Positions 9,709 through 19,277 are shown, numbered from the stretch's first letter. The stretch: DNA of 64,000 bases from Rhodopseudomonas palustris (GCF_013415845.1 NZ_CP058907.1:4588001-4652000); one strand, 5' to 3'. Numbers and translations are program-made. Notes: generated by a model not told the origin, from the letters alone.

Positions 9709-10137
9709 TCAGCTCACCAGCTTCGCATCCAGCGTGATGTTAGTGTTGAGCAGCTTCGACACCGGGCAGCCGGCTTTGGCCTTGGCGGCGCAATCCTGGA
9801 AAGTGGCATCATCGGCGCCGGGGATCTTGGCCGTCAGCGTCAGATGCACCGCTGTGATAGCGAAGCCGTCGCCCTGCTTCTCCAGCGTGACATCGGCCTT
9901 GGTTTCCATCTGCTCGGCGGTGAGCTTGGCTTCGCCGAGGATCAGCGACAGCGCCATGGTGAAGCAGGCGGCGTGGGCGGCGCCGATCAGTTCTTCGGGA
10001 TTGGATCCCGGCTTGCCTTCGAACCGGCTGGCGAAGCCGTACGGATAGTCCGACAGCGCACCGCTCTTGGTCGAGATCGCGCCTTTGCCGTCCTTGATGC
10101 CGCCCTGCCACTTGGCAGACCCCGATGTCGTGGTCAT
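9709..10137 (-). CDS. OsmC/Ohr-family peroxiredoxin
   Basis: A 142-residue protein of usual OsmC length. The two redox cysteines are in AAHAACFTMALS and AKAGCPVSKLLN, and the N-terminal domain has GSNPEELIGAAHA. These enzymes reduce organic hydroperoxides with thiols in the cytoplasm. The spacing and the GSNPEEL segment fit the OsmC branch better than Ohr. Its ATG overlaps the stop of the upstream hydrolase gene (ATGA), so it is the second gene of a coupled pair. Confidence 0.9.
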   Translation of the reverse strand: MTTTSGSAKWQGGIKDGKGAISTKSGALSDYPYGFASRFEGKPGSNPEELIGAAHAACFTMALSLILGEAKLTAEQMETKADVTLEKQGDGFAITAVHLTLTAKIPGADDATFQDCAAKAKAGCPVSKLLNTNITLDAKLVS

Positions 10138-11165
10138 TGCGCAACTCCCTGTCTTGGTTGGTGGTCGATCGAAACTAACGGACCGCGGCTTGCGGTCGCG
10201 TGACGGGTGGGCTCGATCAGCCCCTCGACCTCACGCTGAACCAGGTCGGTGGCCACATTCTGCACCATATGACCGACGCCGGGCAGCACGATGAGCTTGC
10301 TATGCGGCACCGCTGCGGCGAAGGCGCGGGAGTGAATATCCACCGAGACGATTTTGTCGGCGTCGCCATGGATCACAACGGTCGGGGCCGCGATCTGCGG
10401 ATAGCGCCAGACCTGTTCCTGCACCGCATCTTTCAACGTGGTGAGGTCCCAGCTATTGGCGCGGAATGCGCGCGGCCGGAGAAGCAGCGGCGTCGCGCTG
10501 GCCTCGACGTAATCGCTCGGCATCGTCTGCGGTGAGAACACCGCCCGCGCTCCCGGCTCGGTCAGCAACAGCCCGAGTGGCAGCGTGATGGTGGATGCGA
10601 GCAGCGGACCAACTAAGGGCGTGGTCATCAGCTGGTTATAGGTGCCGACGCCGCCACGCCACGGATGTGTCACCGGGGCCAGCATCACGAGGCCGGCAAC
10701 GCGGTCCGGCTGATCCAGCGCCATCCGCGCACCGAGTGCGCCGGCCATTGAATGCACCACGAACACTGCGCGCGGCACGCCGAGCCGGTCGAGCGCTTCG
10801 GCGATCGCACGGACCTGCGTCGCCGGCGACGAATCGGCGAGGTCATCGCGGCGGCTCCAGCCATAACCGGGCCGATCGATCAGCAGCACGCGATGCTGCT
10901 GCGCGAGCTGATCGCCGAGCGGCGCGCGCATCGCACCGAGATTCGAACTCGCGCCATGAATCAGCACGATCGGTAGCTCGGCAAGGCCGCGCGGCCCGAG
11001 ATCAACGACGTGCAGAGCACCGCCGGTCACGGTGATCAGTTCGCCCCTGGCCGGAAATCTGGCTTGCAGCCACGCCACGCCGGCCTGGGTGGCCAGCGCC
11101 AGCACCGCCAGCATGGCGAAGACGCCGATTGCGATCATGAAGAGGACCCGGGAGATTTTCCACAC
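10134..11165 (-). CDS. Alpha/beta hydrolase, membrane-anchored
   Basis: An N-terminal transmembrane helix is followed by an alpha/beta hydrolase fold: oxyanion motif VLIHGASSN, nucleophile elbow VVHSMAGALG (Ser), a late Asp in IHGDADKIV and His in LPGVGHMVQ. The triad is complete, so an active esterase or lipase-like hydrolase is expected, with unknown substrate. The start is uncertain: GTG 11165 (343 aa) or ATG 11138 both precede the membrane helix. It is translationally coupled to the OsmC gene downstream. Confidence 0.82.
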   Translation of the reverse strand: MWKISRVLFMIAIGVFAMLAVLALATQAGVAWLQARFPARGELITVTGGALHVVDLGPRGLAELPIVLIHGASSNLGAMRAPLGDQLAQQHRVLLIDRPGYGWSRRDDLADSSPATQVRAIAEALDRLGVPRAVFVVHSMAGALGARMALDQPDRVAGLVMLAPVTHPWRGGVGTYNQLMTTPLVGPLLASTITLPLGLLLTEPGARAVFSPQTMPSDYVEASATPLLLRPRAFRANSWDLTTLKDAVQEQVWRYPQIAAPTVVIHGDADKIVSVDIHSRAFAAAVPHSKLIVLPGVGHMVQNVATDLVQREVEGLIEPTRHATASRGPLVSIDHQPRQGVAQ

Positions 11166-11208
11166 GGAACAGTTACGCCGTGCGGCCGCGAATGTTTCGC
11201 CGACGGGG

Positions 11209-11871
11209 TCAGATGTCCCGGCCTTCGACCTTTTCGGACAGCGTCTTGACGAGGTCCGGAACCTTGTCGAGATGCGGATTGAGGGCGAGAGCCCTGCGGA
11301 ACGCATCGAGCGCGCGTTTGTCGTCGCCGAGTTCCTGCATGATCATGCCGAGCCCGGCGAGCGCCCCGAAATGGCGCGGCTCTCGTGCCAGCACCTGCTC
11401 GATGTCTTCGAGCGAGTGCATGTAGTCGTTTTGCAGATAATAGATCGTCGCGCGCCGGTTCCAGCCCTCGACATAATCCGGCTTGAGCTTGACCACGGCG
11501 TCGAGCAGCTTCAGCGCGATGTCGAACTGCTTGGCGTCCATCGCCACTTTCGAGCGGGCCATCAACAGCGCGGTGGTGTCGCTGGTGGTCTGGCTCCACA
11601 GCGCCCAGATCCGCCCTTCGACGTGCTTGGCGCTGGTTTCATCGGGCGCCGCTTTCAGGGCACCGAACAGAAAATCGAGCCCCTTGGCGCGGTCGGTCGG
11701 CACCCGCGGCAGCTTCTCCGGCGGAGCGGGCGGATGAGCCAACGGCTTTTCCAAAGGATGCTTGGGGCCGTCGGGGACCTGCGCTCGGGCACCATCAGGC
11801 GTTCCCGCCAGAACCGCGGCGAGCGCCAGCGCGCAGGGGATGAGGGAAGAATATCTGGGGGCGAACGCCAT
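11209..11871 (-). CDS. TPR-repeat secreted protein
   Basis: This 220-residue protein starts with a signal peptide (PCALALAAVLAGTPDGARAQ). At least three tetratricopeptide-like helix pairs follow (ALKLLDAVVKLKPDYVEGWNR, SLEDIEQVLAREPRHFGALAG, ALDAFRRALALNPH). TPR arrays mediate protein contacts. The start at 11871 is chosen because it gives the signal peptide; the frame extends upstream but with non-conserved sequence. It is likely the first gene of a TPR-hydrolase-osmC unit. No specific function can be assigned. Confidence 0.85.
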   Translation of the reverse strand: MAFAPRYSSLIPCALALAAVLAGTPDGARAQVPDGPKHPLEKPLAHPPAPPEKLPRVPTDRAKGLDFLFGALKAAPDETSAKHVEGRIWALWSQTTSDTTALLMARSKVAMDAKQFDIALKLLDAVVKLKPDYVEGWNRRATIYYLQNDYMHSLEDIEQVLAREPRHFGALAGLGMIMQELGDDKRALDAFRRALALNPHLDKVPDLVKTLSEKVEGRDI

Positions 11872-11968
11872 CGCGACAGTGTAGACACGACAAAGCGCGC
11901 TGCAAAGCAGCGCGCGCGTCACACCGGCGTGAGATGGAAAGCGCGAGCCGCGAGCGGCCCGGCGCAAA

Positions 11969-12094
11969 TCAGCCCTGGCGGGCCTTGAACCGACGCTGGG
12001 TCTTGTTGATGACGTAGAGCCGGCCCTTGCGGCGCACCAGACGGTTTTCACGATGGCGGGTGAGCAGCGACTTCAGCGAGTTACGGACCTTCAT
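11969..12094 (-). CDS. rpmJ: 50S ribosomal protein L36
   Basis: The 41-codon frame begins [18 protein letters not shown] and ends [13 protein letters not shown], which is the alphaproteobacterial L36. It has no cysteines, so it is the zinc-free type. It is a small basic protein of the large ribosomal subunit. As usual in this class, it is encoded alone and not in a ribosomal operon. It is shorter than most ORF cut-offs and easily missed. Confidence 0.95.
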
Positions 12095-12404
12095 GGGTCT
12101 ATCCTGACTGTTTGAAAGGCCGTGACAACTGGCCGGAATGCAAAACATAAACGCCCCGCCGGCGAGGAGCCCGCCCGGGACGGTGTTTATCTATCCAGCG
12201 ACTCCCGCCCTGTCAATCGATCCGCCCCCGGAACCAGCAGTAGCCTGCGGAAATCCCCTCCGGGCCGGTGTCACACCTCGATAAGGGAGCAAAACCCGGC
12301 GAAAGCCATCGCGCGGAACCGCTTCACAGCCCCTCAAAATAATTATACATCATAATCAATTCTTCGCCGCCAAGAAGGCGAGCAACGCCCAGAGGAAACG
12401 CCCG
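12095..12404. other. 310-bp divergent intergenic region, rpmJ / amidohydrolase
   Basis: The region between the start of rpmJ and the amidohydrolase start holds no convincing gene. The 12122-12355 frame has no RBS and a composition unlike its neighbours. An AT-rich patch (AAAATAATTATACATCATAATC, in part near 12335-12358) could contain the promoter of the amidohydrolase gene. No known operator was recognised. Confidence 0.4.
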
Positions 12405-13274
12405 ATGCTGAATCCCGACGAGCTTGTCGCTATCGACATCCATACCCATGCCGAGGAACCGTGCGGCTGCCACGCCGACGACGGCTATGACGATTTCCAG
12501 GCGCGGATGGCGGAGTATTTCGGTTCTCCCAATAAGCATCCACCGACCGTGCCGGAGACTGCCGCCTACTATCGCGCCAAGAAGATCGCCGCGGTGATCT
12601 TCCCGGTCGATGCCGAGCGCGAGACCGGCTTCCGCCGCTACAACAACGACGAGATGATCGAGATTACGCGGCAGAACTCCGACGTGCTGATCCCGTTCGC
12701 CTCGATCGACCCGCACAAGGGCAAGATCGGCGTCCGTGAAGCGCGGCGGCTGATCGCCGACTACGGTATCAAGGGATTCAAATTCCACCCGACCATGCAG
12801 GGCTTCTACGCCAACGACCGGCTGGCCTATCCGCTGTACGAGGCGATCCAGGAAGGCGGCGCCATCGCGCTGTTCCACACCGGCCAGACCGGCGTCGGCT
12901 CCGGCATGCCGGGCGGCATGGGCATGCGGCTGAAGTACTCCAACCCGATGTACATGGACGACGTCGCAGCCGACTTCCCCAACATGAAGATCGTGCTGGC
13001 GCACCCCTCCTTCCCCTGGCAAGAGGAGGCGCTGTCGGTCGCGACCCACAAGCCCAACGTCTACATCGACCTGTCGGGCTGGTCGCCGAAGTACTTCCCG
13101 CCGATCCTGGTGCGCTACATCAACTCGATTCTGCAGGACAAGATGCTGTTCGGCTCGGACTGGCCGGTGATCACGCCGGACCGCTGGCTGTCGGACTTCG
13201 CCAAACTCGAGATCCGCGAGGAAGTGCGGGCCAAGGTGCTGAAGCAGAACGCCCGCAAGCTGCTGGGGATCTGA
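12405..13274 (+). CDS. Amidohydrolase family (Amidohydrolase_2) metal-dependent hydrolase
   Basis: A 289-residue TIM-barrel protein. The metal motif HTHAEE lies at the N-terminus (AIDIHTHAEEP), a conserved FHPTMQGFY sits mid-sequence, then LFHTGQTG, VLAHPSFPW and, at the end, MLFGSDWPVITPDRW with the conserved Asp. This is the Amidohydrolase_2 group, which includes decarboxylases and hydrolases of aromatic or lactone acids. The exact substrate cannot be read from the sequence. The start has a purine-rich AGAGGAAA site eight bases upstream. Confidence 0.87.
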   Translation: MLNPDELVAIDIHTHAEEPCGCHADDGYDDFQARMAEYFGSPNKHPPTVPETAAYYRAKKIAAVIFPVDAERETGFRRYNNDEMIEITRQNSDVLIPFASIDPHKGKIGVREARRLIADYGIKGFKFHPTMQGFYANDRLAYPLYEAIQEGGAIALFHTGQTGVGSGMPGGMGMRLKYSNPMYMDDVAADFPNMKIVLAHPSFPWQEEALSVATHKPNVYIDLSGWSPKYFPPILVRYINSILQDKMLFGSDWPVITPDRWLSDFAKLEIREEVRAKVLKQNARKLLGI

Positions 13275-13280
13275 GCTTGT

Positions 13281-13425
13281 CACCTCTCCCCGCGCGCGGG
13301 GAGAGGTCGGCAGGCATCGTCAGATGCATGCCGGGTGAGGGGGCGCTTCCCCGCAGCCGAGCCGCAGCGACTCGCGTCGCCCCTCACCCCAGCCCTCTCC
13401 CCGCAAGAGCGGGGCGAGGGAGCCG
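13281..13425. repeat. Palindromic repeat cluster (CCTCTCCCC / CGGGGAGAGG family)
   Basis: Three GC-rich dyads follow each other: a perfect CCTCTCCCCGCG/CGCGGGGAGAGG at about 13283-13306, GTGAGGGGGCG...CGCCCCTCAC around 13335-13387, and CCCTCTCCCCGC...GCGGGGCGAGGG at its right end. This resembles the structured intergenic repeats scattered in Bradyrhizobiaceae genomes. It lies between the amidohydrolase and dehalogenase genes, and no coding function is seen. Confidence 0.72.
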
Positions 13426-13540
13426 GCCGCAATCCTTGCACCGCTTCCCGAAGCAACGGCACCCGCGCTTCTCATCGCTCGACCACTGAGATAGCGTCGC
13501 CCTACCAGCGAAATTGGTAGCAACGACCGAGACCCAGCCC

Positions 13541-14281
13541 ATGCCCATTGCCGCCGTCGTATTCGATGCCTATGGCACGCTGTACGACATCCAATCGGTT
13601 GCGACTGTCACCGAGCGGGAGTTTCCGGGCTACGGCGAGGTGATCACGCAGATCTGGCGGATCAAGCAGCTCGAATACACCTGGCTTCGTTCGCAGATGG
13701 GGACCTACGAAGACTTCGCCGTCGTCACCCGTGATTCGCTCGCCTACACGCTCGACTGTCTCGGCATCGAGGCTGGCGGCGGCGCGTTCGAGCGGATCTT
13801 CGCCAAATATCTCGATCTCACGCTCTATCCCGAAGCGCTGGCGGCGCTGGAGACACTCGCGTCCTGCAAGCGAGCGATCCTGTCCAACGGCAGCCCAGAT
13901 ATGCTCGGCGCCCTCACCCGCAACACCGGCCTCGACCGCGTGCTCGACGACGTGATCAGCGTCGACGCCGCCAAGGTGTTCAAGCCGCATCCGCGCGCCT
14001 ATGCGCTGGCCGAGGCACGGCTCGGCGTGGCGCCGCGCGAGATGTTGTTCGTGTCTTCGAATCCCTGGGACGTGGCGGGCGCAAAAGCGTTCGGCTTCAA
14101 CGTCGCCTGGATCGAGCGCGTCAGCCGCGAGGCGATGGCGCGCGAGCTGCGGCGGCCCGGGCCGCTGCCACCGCAGACGCTATTCAAGGCGCTGCGCACC
14201 CAGATGGACGTGCTCGGCTTCGAGCCCGACCACCGCATCGGCTCGCTGACGGCGCTGGTGGAGATCGTCGCCGGCCGCTGA
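13541..14281 (+). CDS. HAD-family haloacid dehalogenase type II
   Basis: A 246-residue HAD protein: nucleophile Asp in VVFDAYGTLYD, motif II LSNGSPDML, motif III Lys in KVFKPHPRAY and acidic motif FVSSNPWDVAGA. The SNGSPDM and SSNPWD segments are those of L-2-haloacid dehalogenases rather than phosphatases, so hydrolytic dehalogenation of 2-haloacids is likely, though the natural substrate is unproven. ATG 13541 is preferred over TTG 13514 because the fold starts four residues later. Confidence 0.87.
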   Translation: MPIAAVVFDAYGTLYDIQSVATVTEREFPGYGEVITQIWRIKQLEYTWLRSQMGTYEDFAVVTRDSLAYTLDCLGIEAGGGAFERIFAKYLDLTLYPEALAALETLASCKRAILSNGSPDMLGALTRNTGLDRVLDDVISVDAAKVFKPHPRAYALAEARLGVAPREMLFVSSNPWDVAGAKAFGFNVAWIERVSREAMARELRRPGPLPPQTLFKALRTQMDVLGFEPDHRIGSLTALVEIVAGR

Positions 14282-14357
14282 GATTTGCGCCTTGTGCTCC
14301 TTTGCGGCATATCGGCCGCTCGATTGCCGGCCCGGAATGCCGGCCGTGAGGAGCCGC

Positions 14358-14840
14358 ATGAGCCTCGAATCCGTTCGCGCCTGGTTCGCCCAACACGCCC
14401 CCGACATCGCCGTCGAGGAATCGACGATGAGTTCGGCAACCGTGCCGCTCGCTGCCGAAGCCTATGGCGTGCCGCCGGCGCAGATCGCCAAGACGCTCTC
14501 GTTGCGTGTCGGCGAGCGCGTGGTGCTGATCGTCACCAGCGGTACGATGCGGCTCGACAACAAGAAGGCGAAGGCATTGCTCGGCGGCAAGCCGAAGATG
14601 CTCGGCGTTCACGAGGTCGCCGATCTCACCGGCCACGAGGTCGGCGGCGTCTGCCCGTTCGGACTCAAGGCGCCGCTGCCGATCTATTGCGACGTGTCGC
14701 TGCAGGCCTTCGACGTCGTCGTGCCGGCGGCGGGCTCGACTCACAGCGCGGTGCGGATCGCGCCGCAACGAATGGCCGAGCTGGTCGGCGCCGAATGGGT
14801 CGATGTCTGCGAGGACCGCAGCGCGCCTGCGCAACCGTGA
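14358..14840 (+). CDS. YbaK/EbsC-family aminoacyl-tRNA deacylase
   Basis: A 160-residue single editing domain. The conserved Lys region is QIAKTLSLRVG and the family GGVCPFGLK motif is present, followed by a GSTHSAVRI end. YbaK proteins hydrolyse mischarged aminoacyl-tRNAs (for example Cys-tRNA(Pro)) in trans; the exact tRNA is not certain. The start at 14358 has GTGAGGAG a few bases upstream. The downstream GC hairpin is probably its terminator. Confidence 0.88.
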   Translation: MSLESVRAWFAQHAPDIAVEESTMSSATVPLAAEAYGVPPAQIAKTLSLRVGERVVLIVTSGTMRLDNKKAKALLGGKPKMLGVHEVADLTGHEVGGVCPFGLKAPLPIYCDVSLQAFDVVVPAAGSTHSAVRIAPQRMAELVGAEWVDVCEDRSAPAQP

Positions 14841-14848
14841 ACACGACA

Positions 14849-14868
14849 ACGGGGCCCGCGGGCCCCGT
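14849..14868 (+). terminator. GC-rich hairpin after the YbaK gene
   Basis: A perfect palindrome ACGGGGCCCG/CGGGCCCCGT lies nine bases after the stop codon at 14840, followed by CATTGCTTG. The T-run is poor, so termination is probable but unproven. Confidence 0.5.
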
Positions 14869-14913
14869 CATTGCTTGCATCAGCTAAGAGAGTTGAGCGC
14901 CTGAGCGCGGCGA

Positions 14914-15204
14914 TCACCAACGGCGCCAGCCGTAGTGCCGCCCATACGGACGCGGCGGGCCATAATAGCGCGGGCCGTAGAACCGCGGACCATAGTAACC
15001 GTAAGCGCCGTAGTAGTTCGGACGCCACCAGCAGCGGCCCCAGGCGTTACAGACGTAACGCACCTGATCGACCTGGGCGGATGTGCTGCCGGCGGCCTGC
15101 GCGGCGCCTGGAAGACCGTTCGGCATCGCCGCAGACGCGATGCCCGGCGCGAGCACGACCGCGCTCAGAGCGGCTGCAGCAGCAACGGCGAGTTTCAGAT
15201 TCAT
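14914..15204 (-). CDS. Small secreted Tyr/Gly/Pro-rich protein
   Basis: A 96-residue protein with a clear signal peptide (hydrophobic, ending IASAAM). One Cys pair follows (RYVCNAWGRCWWRP), then a C-terminal tract of YGP/YYGPR repeats. Similar small YGP-rich exported proteins occur in Nitrobacteraceae, without known function. The start has AAGGAGG just upstream (on the minus strand before 15204). A surface or periplasmic location is inferred from the signal peptide only. Confidence 0.72.
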   Translation of the reverse strand: MNLKLAVAAAAALSAVVLAPGIASAAMPNGLPGAAQAAGSTSAQVDQVRYVCNAWGRCWWRPNYYGAYGYYGPRFYGPRYYGPPRPYGRHYGWRRW

Positions 15205-15377
15205 CGGACAACCTCCTTACGATCGAGAACCATCAGAACTGTCTCGAACTTAGGAAGTTGCAGCTGAACGAGCGCTGACGAGCGAGTTCATCTAGATGAA
15301 CTCGTGTTAACCTGTGCGGCACAATCGGTTCAGATGCAGCGCGTGATGGCGCCGCGTCCTCTCGAGGCAGCCTTCAC

Positions 15378-16703
15378 TCAGGCCGCCTTGCGCGACTCCG
15401 AACCATCGCGATGAAGCGTGCGCAGGAAATCACGCACCGCGTCGCCAAGCGAGCGGGCCTGCTGCGCGAGCGTGCCGGACGCCGACAGCGTCACTTCGGC
15501 ATGCTGCTCGGTCTCGGTGATATTGCTACCGACACTTTGGATGTTACCCGAGATGTCGCGGATGCCGGCGAAGGCCTCTTCGATGTTGCGCGCGACCTCG
15601 CCGGTCGCAGCGGTCTGCGCCTCGACCGCGAGCGCGACCTGATGGGTGATGTCATCGACCTCGCCGATCGAACGGCCGATGCCGGAGATCGCATCGACGG
15701 CGGCGCGGGTGGTCTCCTGCACTTCGGCGATGCTGCGCGAGATGTCACGCGTGGCGTTGGCGGTCTGCTCCGCGAGCGACTTCACCTCCTGCGCCACCAC
15801 CGAAAAGCCGCGGCCGGCGTCACCGGCGCGCGCCGCCTCGATCGTGGCGTTGAGAGCCAAGAGATTGGTCTGAGACGCGATCTCTTCGATCAACTGCACG
15901 ATCGCGCCGATCCGTTCGGTGGCAGTGGACAGGCTGCCGACGGTGTCGCGGGCATGATCGGAGGCCGCCACTGCGGCCTGGGCGATCGACGCCGAGCGGT
16001 TGACGCTGCTGAGGATCTCGTTGGCCGAGGCAGTCAGTTCGGCCGTTGCTGCCGCCACCGTCTCCATGTTGGTCGAGGCCTGTTCGCTGGCGGCCGACAC
16101 CGCCAGGGTGCGGTCGCGGGTCGCGATTACGCCGCGGTTGAGGCTGGTGGCGGTTTCGCCCATGTTGCTGGAGGCAGCACCGACGGCATCGATCACGGTG
16201 CCGATCGCGGTCTCGAACTCGGAGGTGTTGGCGTTGAATGCCGCCACCCGCGTTTCGATCGCCTGCATCGCTTCGTTGATGGTGCGGCTGGCGATCAGCA
16301 GCGAGCCGCGCAGCCCCTGCGGCAGGATGTGGCGATAATATTTGTCGTCGCGGATCGCCGCCATCGCGGCGCTCGACTCGCGCACGAACGCATCGCAACG
16401 GTCGATCATGTCGTTGAACCGGTTCTGCATCTGGAGCAGGCGACCGCCGTCACGATAGCCGATCAGGCGGGCCTCGAAATCGCCGTCGGCGATCCGACCA
16501 CAGACCTCATCGATTTGCGTCAGCATCCTGTCGAGGCGCAGCAGCATCGCGGCACCGCCGACGGCGCCGAGCAGTGATGCGCCGAGCCCGACCTGCAACA
16601 GCAGGGGTAAACCGAACGCCACACCCGCCACGGCAGCAAGCGAGCCGACGCCGGCGATGGCGAGGCAGAGACCGGCCTTAAAGAGAGAAGACAAGTTGGT
16701 CAT
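15378..16703 (-). CDS. Methyl-accepting chemotaxis protein lacking its own sensor domain
   Basis: This 441-residue protein begins with two hydrophobic segments (about residues 5-60), then a HAMP-like linker, then a full MCP signalling domain whose hairpin tip reads [31 protein letters not shown]. It has no periplasmic ligand domain. The PAS gene immediately upstream overlaps it by 26 bases, so together they look like an Aer energy-taxis receptor split in two. The start is ATG 16703. It would signal through CheA/CheW at the membrane. Confidence 0.88.
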   Translation of the reverse strand: MTNLSSLFKAGLCLAIAGVGSLAAVAGVAFGLPLLLQVGLGASLLGAVGGAAMLLRLDRMLTQIDEVCGRIADGDFEARLIGYRDGGRLLQMQNRFNDMIDRCDAFVRESSAAMAAIRDDKYYRHILPQGLRGSLLIASRTINEAMQAIETRVAAFNANTSEFETAIGTVIDAVGAASSNMGETATSLNRGVIATRDRTLAVSAASEQASTNMETVAAATAELTASANEILSSVNRSASIAQAAVAASDHARDTVGSLSTATERIGAIVQLIEEIASQTNLLALNATIEAARAGDAGRGFSVVAQEVKSLAEQTANATRDISRSIAEVQETTRAAVDAISGIGRSIGEVDDITHQVALAVEAQTAATGEVARNIEEAFAGIRDISGNIQSVGSNITETEQHAEVTLSASGTLAQQARSLGDAVRDFLRTLHRDGSESRKAA

Positions 16704-17199
16704 AGGAAATGTTCTTCGACTTGACGAAATCAATCATGTGCTGATAGCCGGCCGCTAGCGCGTCCTTGCCGTTACGGTGCCGGGATTCCTGCGCCAGCAG
16801 CTCGGCATAGACCGGCTCCAGCGCAGCGACGACGCGGCGCTCCGGCACGCGGCGATTGGAATGATAGCCGATCACCGTGCCGTTGGAGTCGAAGGAAGGC
16901 GTGACGTGTGCGAACACCCAATAATAATCGCCGTACTTTGTCATGTTCTTGACGTAGGCGAAGATCTCGCGGCCTTCGGCCAGCGTGTCCCACAGCAACT
17001 TGAACACGCAGCGCGGCATGTCGGGATGCCGCACGATGGAATGCGGTTGGCCCAGCAGTTCGGCTTCGCTGTAACCGCAAATGTCGGTGAACACACGGTT
17101 GGCGTAGGTAATCCGGCCTTTCAGGTCGGTTTTGGACACGATGATGTCGTCGGCGTCGAAGAACACTTCAACGCCCGTGGGCTTGACGGAAGAGGTCAC
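16678..17199 (-). CDS. Aer-like PAS sensor protein
   Basis: A 173-residue soluble PAS protein. Its core ([33 protein letters not shown] and [15 protein letters not shown]) is very like the FAD-binding PAS domain of Aer, including the HPDMP stretch. After the PAS domain comes a helical tail ending FSL. It overlaps the following MCP gene, so it likely senses redox state and passes it to that receptor. Flavin binding is inferred from Aer similarity. Confidence 0.85.
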   Translation of the reverse strand: MTSSVKPTGVEVFFDADDIIVSKTDLKGRITYANRVFTDICGYSEAELLGQPHSIVRHPDMPRCVFKLLWDTLAEGREIFAYVKNMTKYGDYYWVFAHVTPSFDSNGTVIGYHSNRRVPERRVVAALEPVYAELLAQESRHRNGKDALAAGYQHMIDFVKSKNISYDQLVFSL

Positions 17200-17434
17200 G
17201 GCGAATTCCGGTTCAGCAGCTGAGAACGACTTGCACGGACACTGATGACGGCCCCGGTCCGGCTACGCAAAGCTACGAGGCAGGTCTTAATAGTTAGTTC
17301 GCTCAGTTAACGAGCAAATCATCCGCAATCAGCAAGCGCAGGTAACTGGTACATTGATCGCGTTCGGATCGGCACTTGGGTTGTAGTATTTTTCCTGACA
17401 AACGCGACTGTCACATTAGCGAGTGGCTGTCACA

Positions 17435-17659
17435 TCAGCGTTTGTCGTTCTGACGACGCCCGACGCCAGCGATCAATACAAAAGCGAACACCAAGCTGGC
17501 GACGTTCAATGCCCCCTCGCGAACCGACTCGCCGGGGAGTCCCATTCCGCGCAAGGTCATCACGCTGAGGACGCCGGCAATCACTACGGCCGCGATGCCG
17601 GCGCCGGCCAGTCTCAGCACTGTGTGTCGCGACAGTTTTGGCATCGACAATTTCGACAT
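17435..17659 (-). CDS. Small two-helix membrane protein
   Basis: A 74-residue frame starting MSKLSMPKLSRHT with two hydrophobic helices (AGAGIAAVVIAGVLSVM and ALNVASLVFAFVLIAGV) and a basic C-terminus (GRRQNDKR). The ATG at 17659 is chosen to remove non-conserved upstream codons. No family is recognised. It is probably a real inner-membrane protein, judged only by its composition and by the lack of a better frame on either strand. Confidence 0.5.
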   Translation of the reverse strand: MSKLSMPKLSRHTVLRLAGAGIAAVVIAGVLSVMTLRGMGLPGESVREGALNVASLVFAFVLIAGVGRRQNDKR

Positions 17660-17915
17660 GGTGAAATCCGTTTCCAAATCGGCAGCTGGCATCACCGGTG
17701 CGGGCCGGGACCGACGCGGCGGACCGGAGCGGCCCGATCAGGTAACACGCCAAGCCCCTTGGGGTTCCAGCGCGGAAACCCGTCGCGACCGAAAAGGAGC
17801 CTCCTCACCATCGCCGACTCCGCTGCCGAACCGATTCTTAACATCTGGTTGCTAGTCGTTGTCCACGCCGCGTCGTGCTGGACACGGCCGGTTCGGGAAA
17901 CGCGCTTTGGCTGTC

Positions 17916-19277
17916 ATGGATTCTCCACCCGCGGCAACGTCCCTCGCGGCGCTGAGGGCGCGCCTGACGTCGCTGTTCGGCGGTTCCAACGAAGCCTCGC
18001 TCACCAACCGGCTCGCCGGCACCATTTTCCTGATCCGTGTCGTCAGTGCAGGTCTCGCCTATGGGGCGCAGATCCTGCTGGCGCGCTGGATGGGTGGCTC
18101 GGACTACGGCATCTACGTCTATGTCTGGACCTGGGTGCTGCTGCTCGGCTCCATGCTGGATTTCGGCATCTCCGCCTCAGCCCAGAAGATCATTCCGGAA
18201 TATCGCGCGCGCGGCGAACTCGACAGGCTGCGCGGTTTCCTGTCCGGCAGCCGCTGGGGCACGCTGGCGGCCTCGAGTGTGGTGTCGCTGCTGCTCGCCG
18301 CACTGGTCTGGGCACTGTCGCCGCTGATCGGCGACGCCACAGTCATACCGCTGTACCTCGGCTGCCTGACGCTCCCGGCGTTCGTGGTCGCCAACACCCA
18401 GGACGGCATCGCCCGCTCGCACGACTGGATGCGGCTCGGGCTGATGCCGCAATTCATCATCAGGCAGGCACTGATCATCGGCTTCACCGCCGGGCTGTTC
18501 GTGCTCGGCTTCGAGCTCGGTGCGATCGCCGCGATGGCGGCGAGTTGTGCGGCGGTGTGGATCGCGATGCTGGGACAGATGATCGCGCTCAACCGCAGGC
18601 TTGCCGGCCACGTCCCGCCCGGCCCGCGCGCCTATGACGTCCGCGGCTGGCTTGCGACCTCGCTGCCGATCCTCCTGGTCGAGAGCTTCTACCTGCTGCT
18701 GTCCTACACTGACGTGCTGGTGCTGCAGCAATTCAGCACACCCGAGGAAGTCGGCATCTACTACGCGGTAGTGAAGACGCTGGCGCTGGTGTCGTTCATT
18801 CACTACGCGATGTCGGCCACCACTGCGCATCGCTTCACCGAATACAACGCGGCCGGCGACAAGGTCCGGCTGGCCGCGTATGTGCGCCACGCGATCGTGT
18901 GGACATTCTGGCCGTCGCTGGTGGCGACCCTGGCGCTGCTGGCGCTTGGCGAGCCGCTGCTGTGGCTGTTCGGGCCGCAATTCACGTCGGGGTACGGCAT
19001 CATGTTCGTCGCGGCGATCGGCCTGATGGTCCGCGCCGCGATCGGCCCGGTGGAACGGCTGCTCAACATGCTCGGCCACCAGCATGTCTGCGCGCTCGCT
19101 TACGCGCTGGCGTTCGCGGTCAATCTAGCGCTGTGCCTGATCCTGGTGCCCCGCTTCGGCGGCTACGGCGCCGCCGCCGCCACCTCCGCAGCACTCACCT
19201 TCGAAACCGTGATGCTGTTCTGGATCGTCCGCAAACGCCTCGGCCTGCACGTGCTGGCGTTCGGCAGCAAAGGCTAG
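17916..19277 (+). CDS. Polysaccharide flippase (Wzx/MATE-like)
   Basis: This 453-residue protein has about 12-14 predicted membrane helices with the pattern of O-antigen or lipopolysaccharide flippases of the MOP superfamily. The first conserved stretch is LAGTIFLIRVVSAGLAYGAQI, with ARWMGGSDYGIYVYVWTW after it. Such proteins move lipid-linked oligosaccharides across the inner membrane. No glycosyltransferase genes are adjacent, so the substrate is unknown. ATG 17916 is preferred over TTG 17859. Confidence 0.82.
   Translation: MDSPPAATSLAALRARLTSLFGGSNEASLTNRLAGTIFLIRVVSAGLAYGAQILLARWMGGSDYGIYVYVWTWVLLLGSMLDFGISASAQKIIPEYRARGELDRLRGFLSGSRWGTLAASSVVSLLLAALVWALSPLIGDATVIPLYLGCLTLPAFVVANTQDGIARSHDWMRLGLMPQFIIRQALIIGFTAGLFVLGFELGAIAAMAASCAAVWIAMLGQMIALNRRLAGHVPPGPRAYDVRGWLATSLPILLVESFYLLLSYTDVLVLQQFSTPEEVGIYYAVVKTLALVSFIHYAMSATTAHRFTEYNAAGDKVRLAAYVRHAIVWTFWPSLVATLALLALGEPLLWLFGPQFTSGYGIMFVAAIGLMVRAAIGPVERLLNMLGHQHVCALAYALAFAVNLALCLILVPRFGGYGAAAATSAALTFETVMLFWIVRKRLGLHVLAFGSKG

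Noticed and set aside
12122..12355. 77-residue plus-strand frame in the rpmJ/amidohydrolase gap
   Set aside because: No RBS, no domain, and a composition typical of non-coding DNA.
15411..16577. 388-residue plus-strand frame
   Set aside because: Antisense to the well-supported MCP gene; no domain and shadow-type composition.
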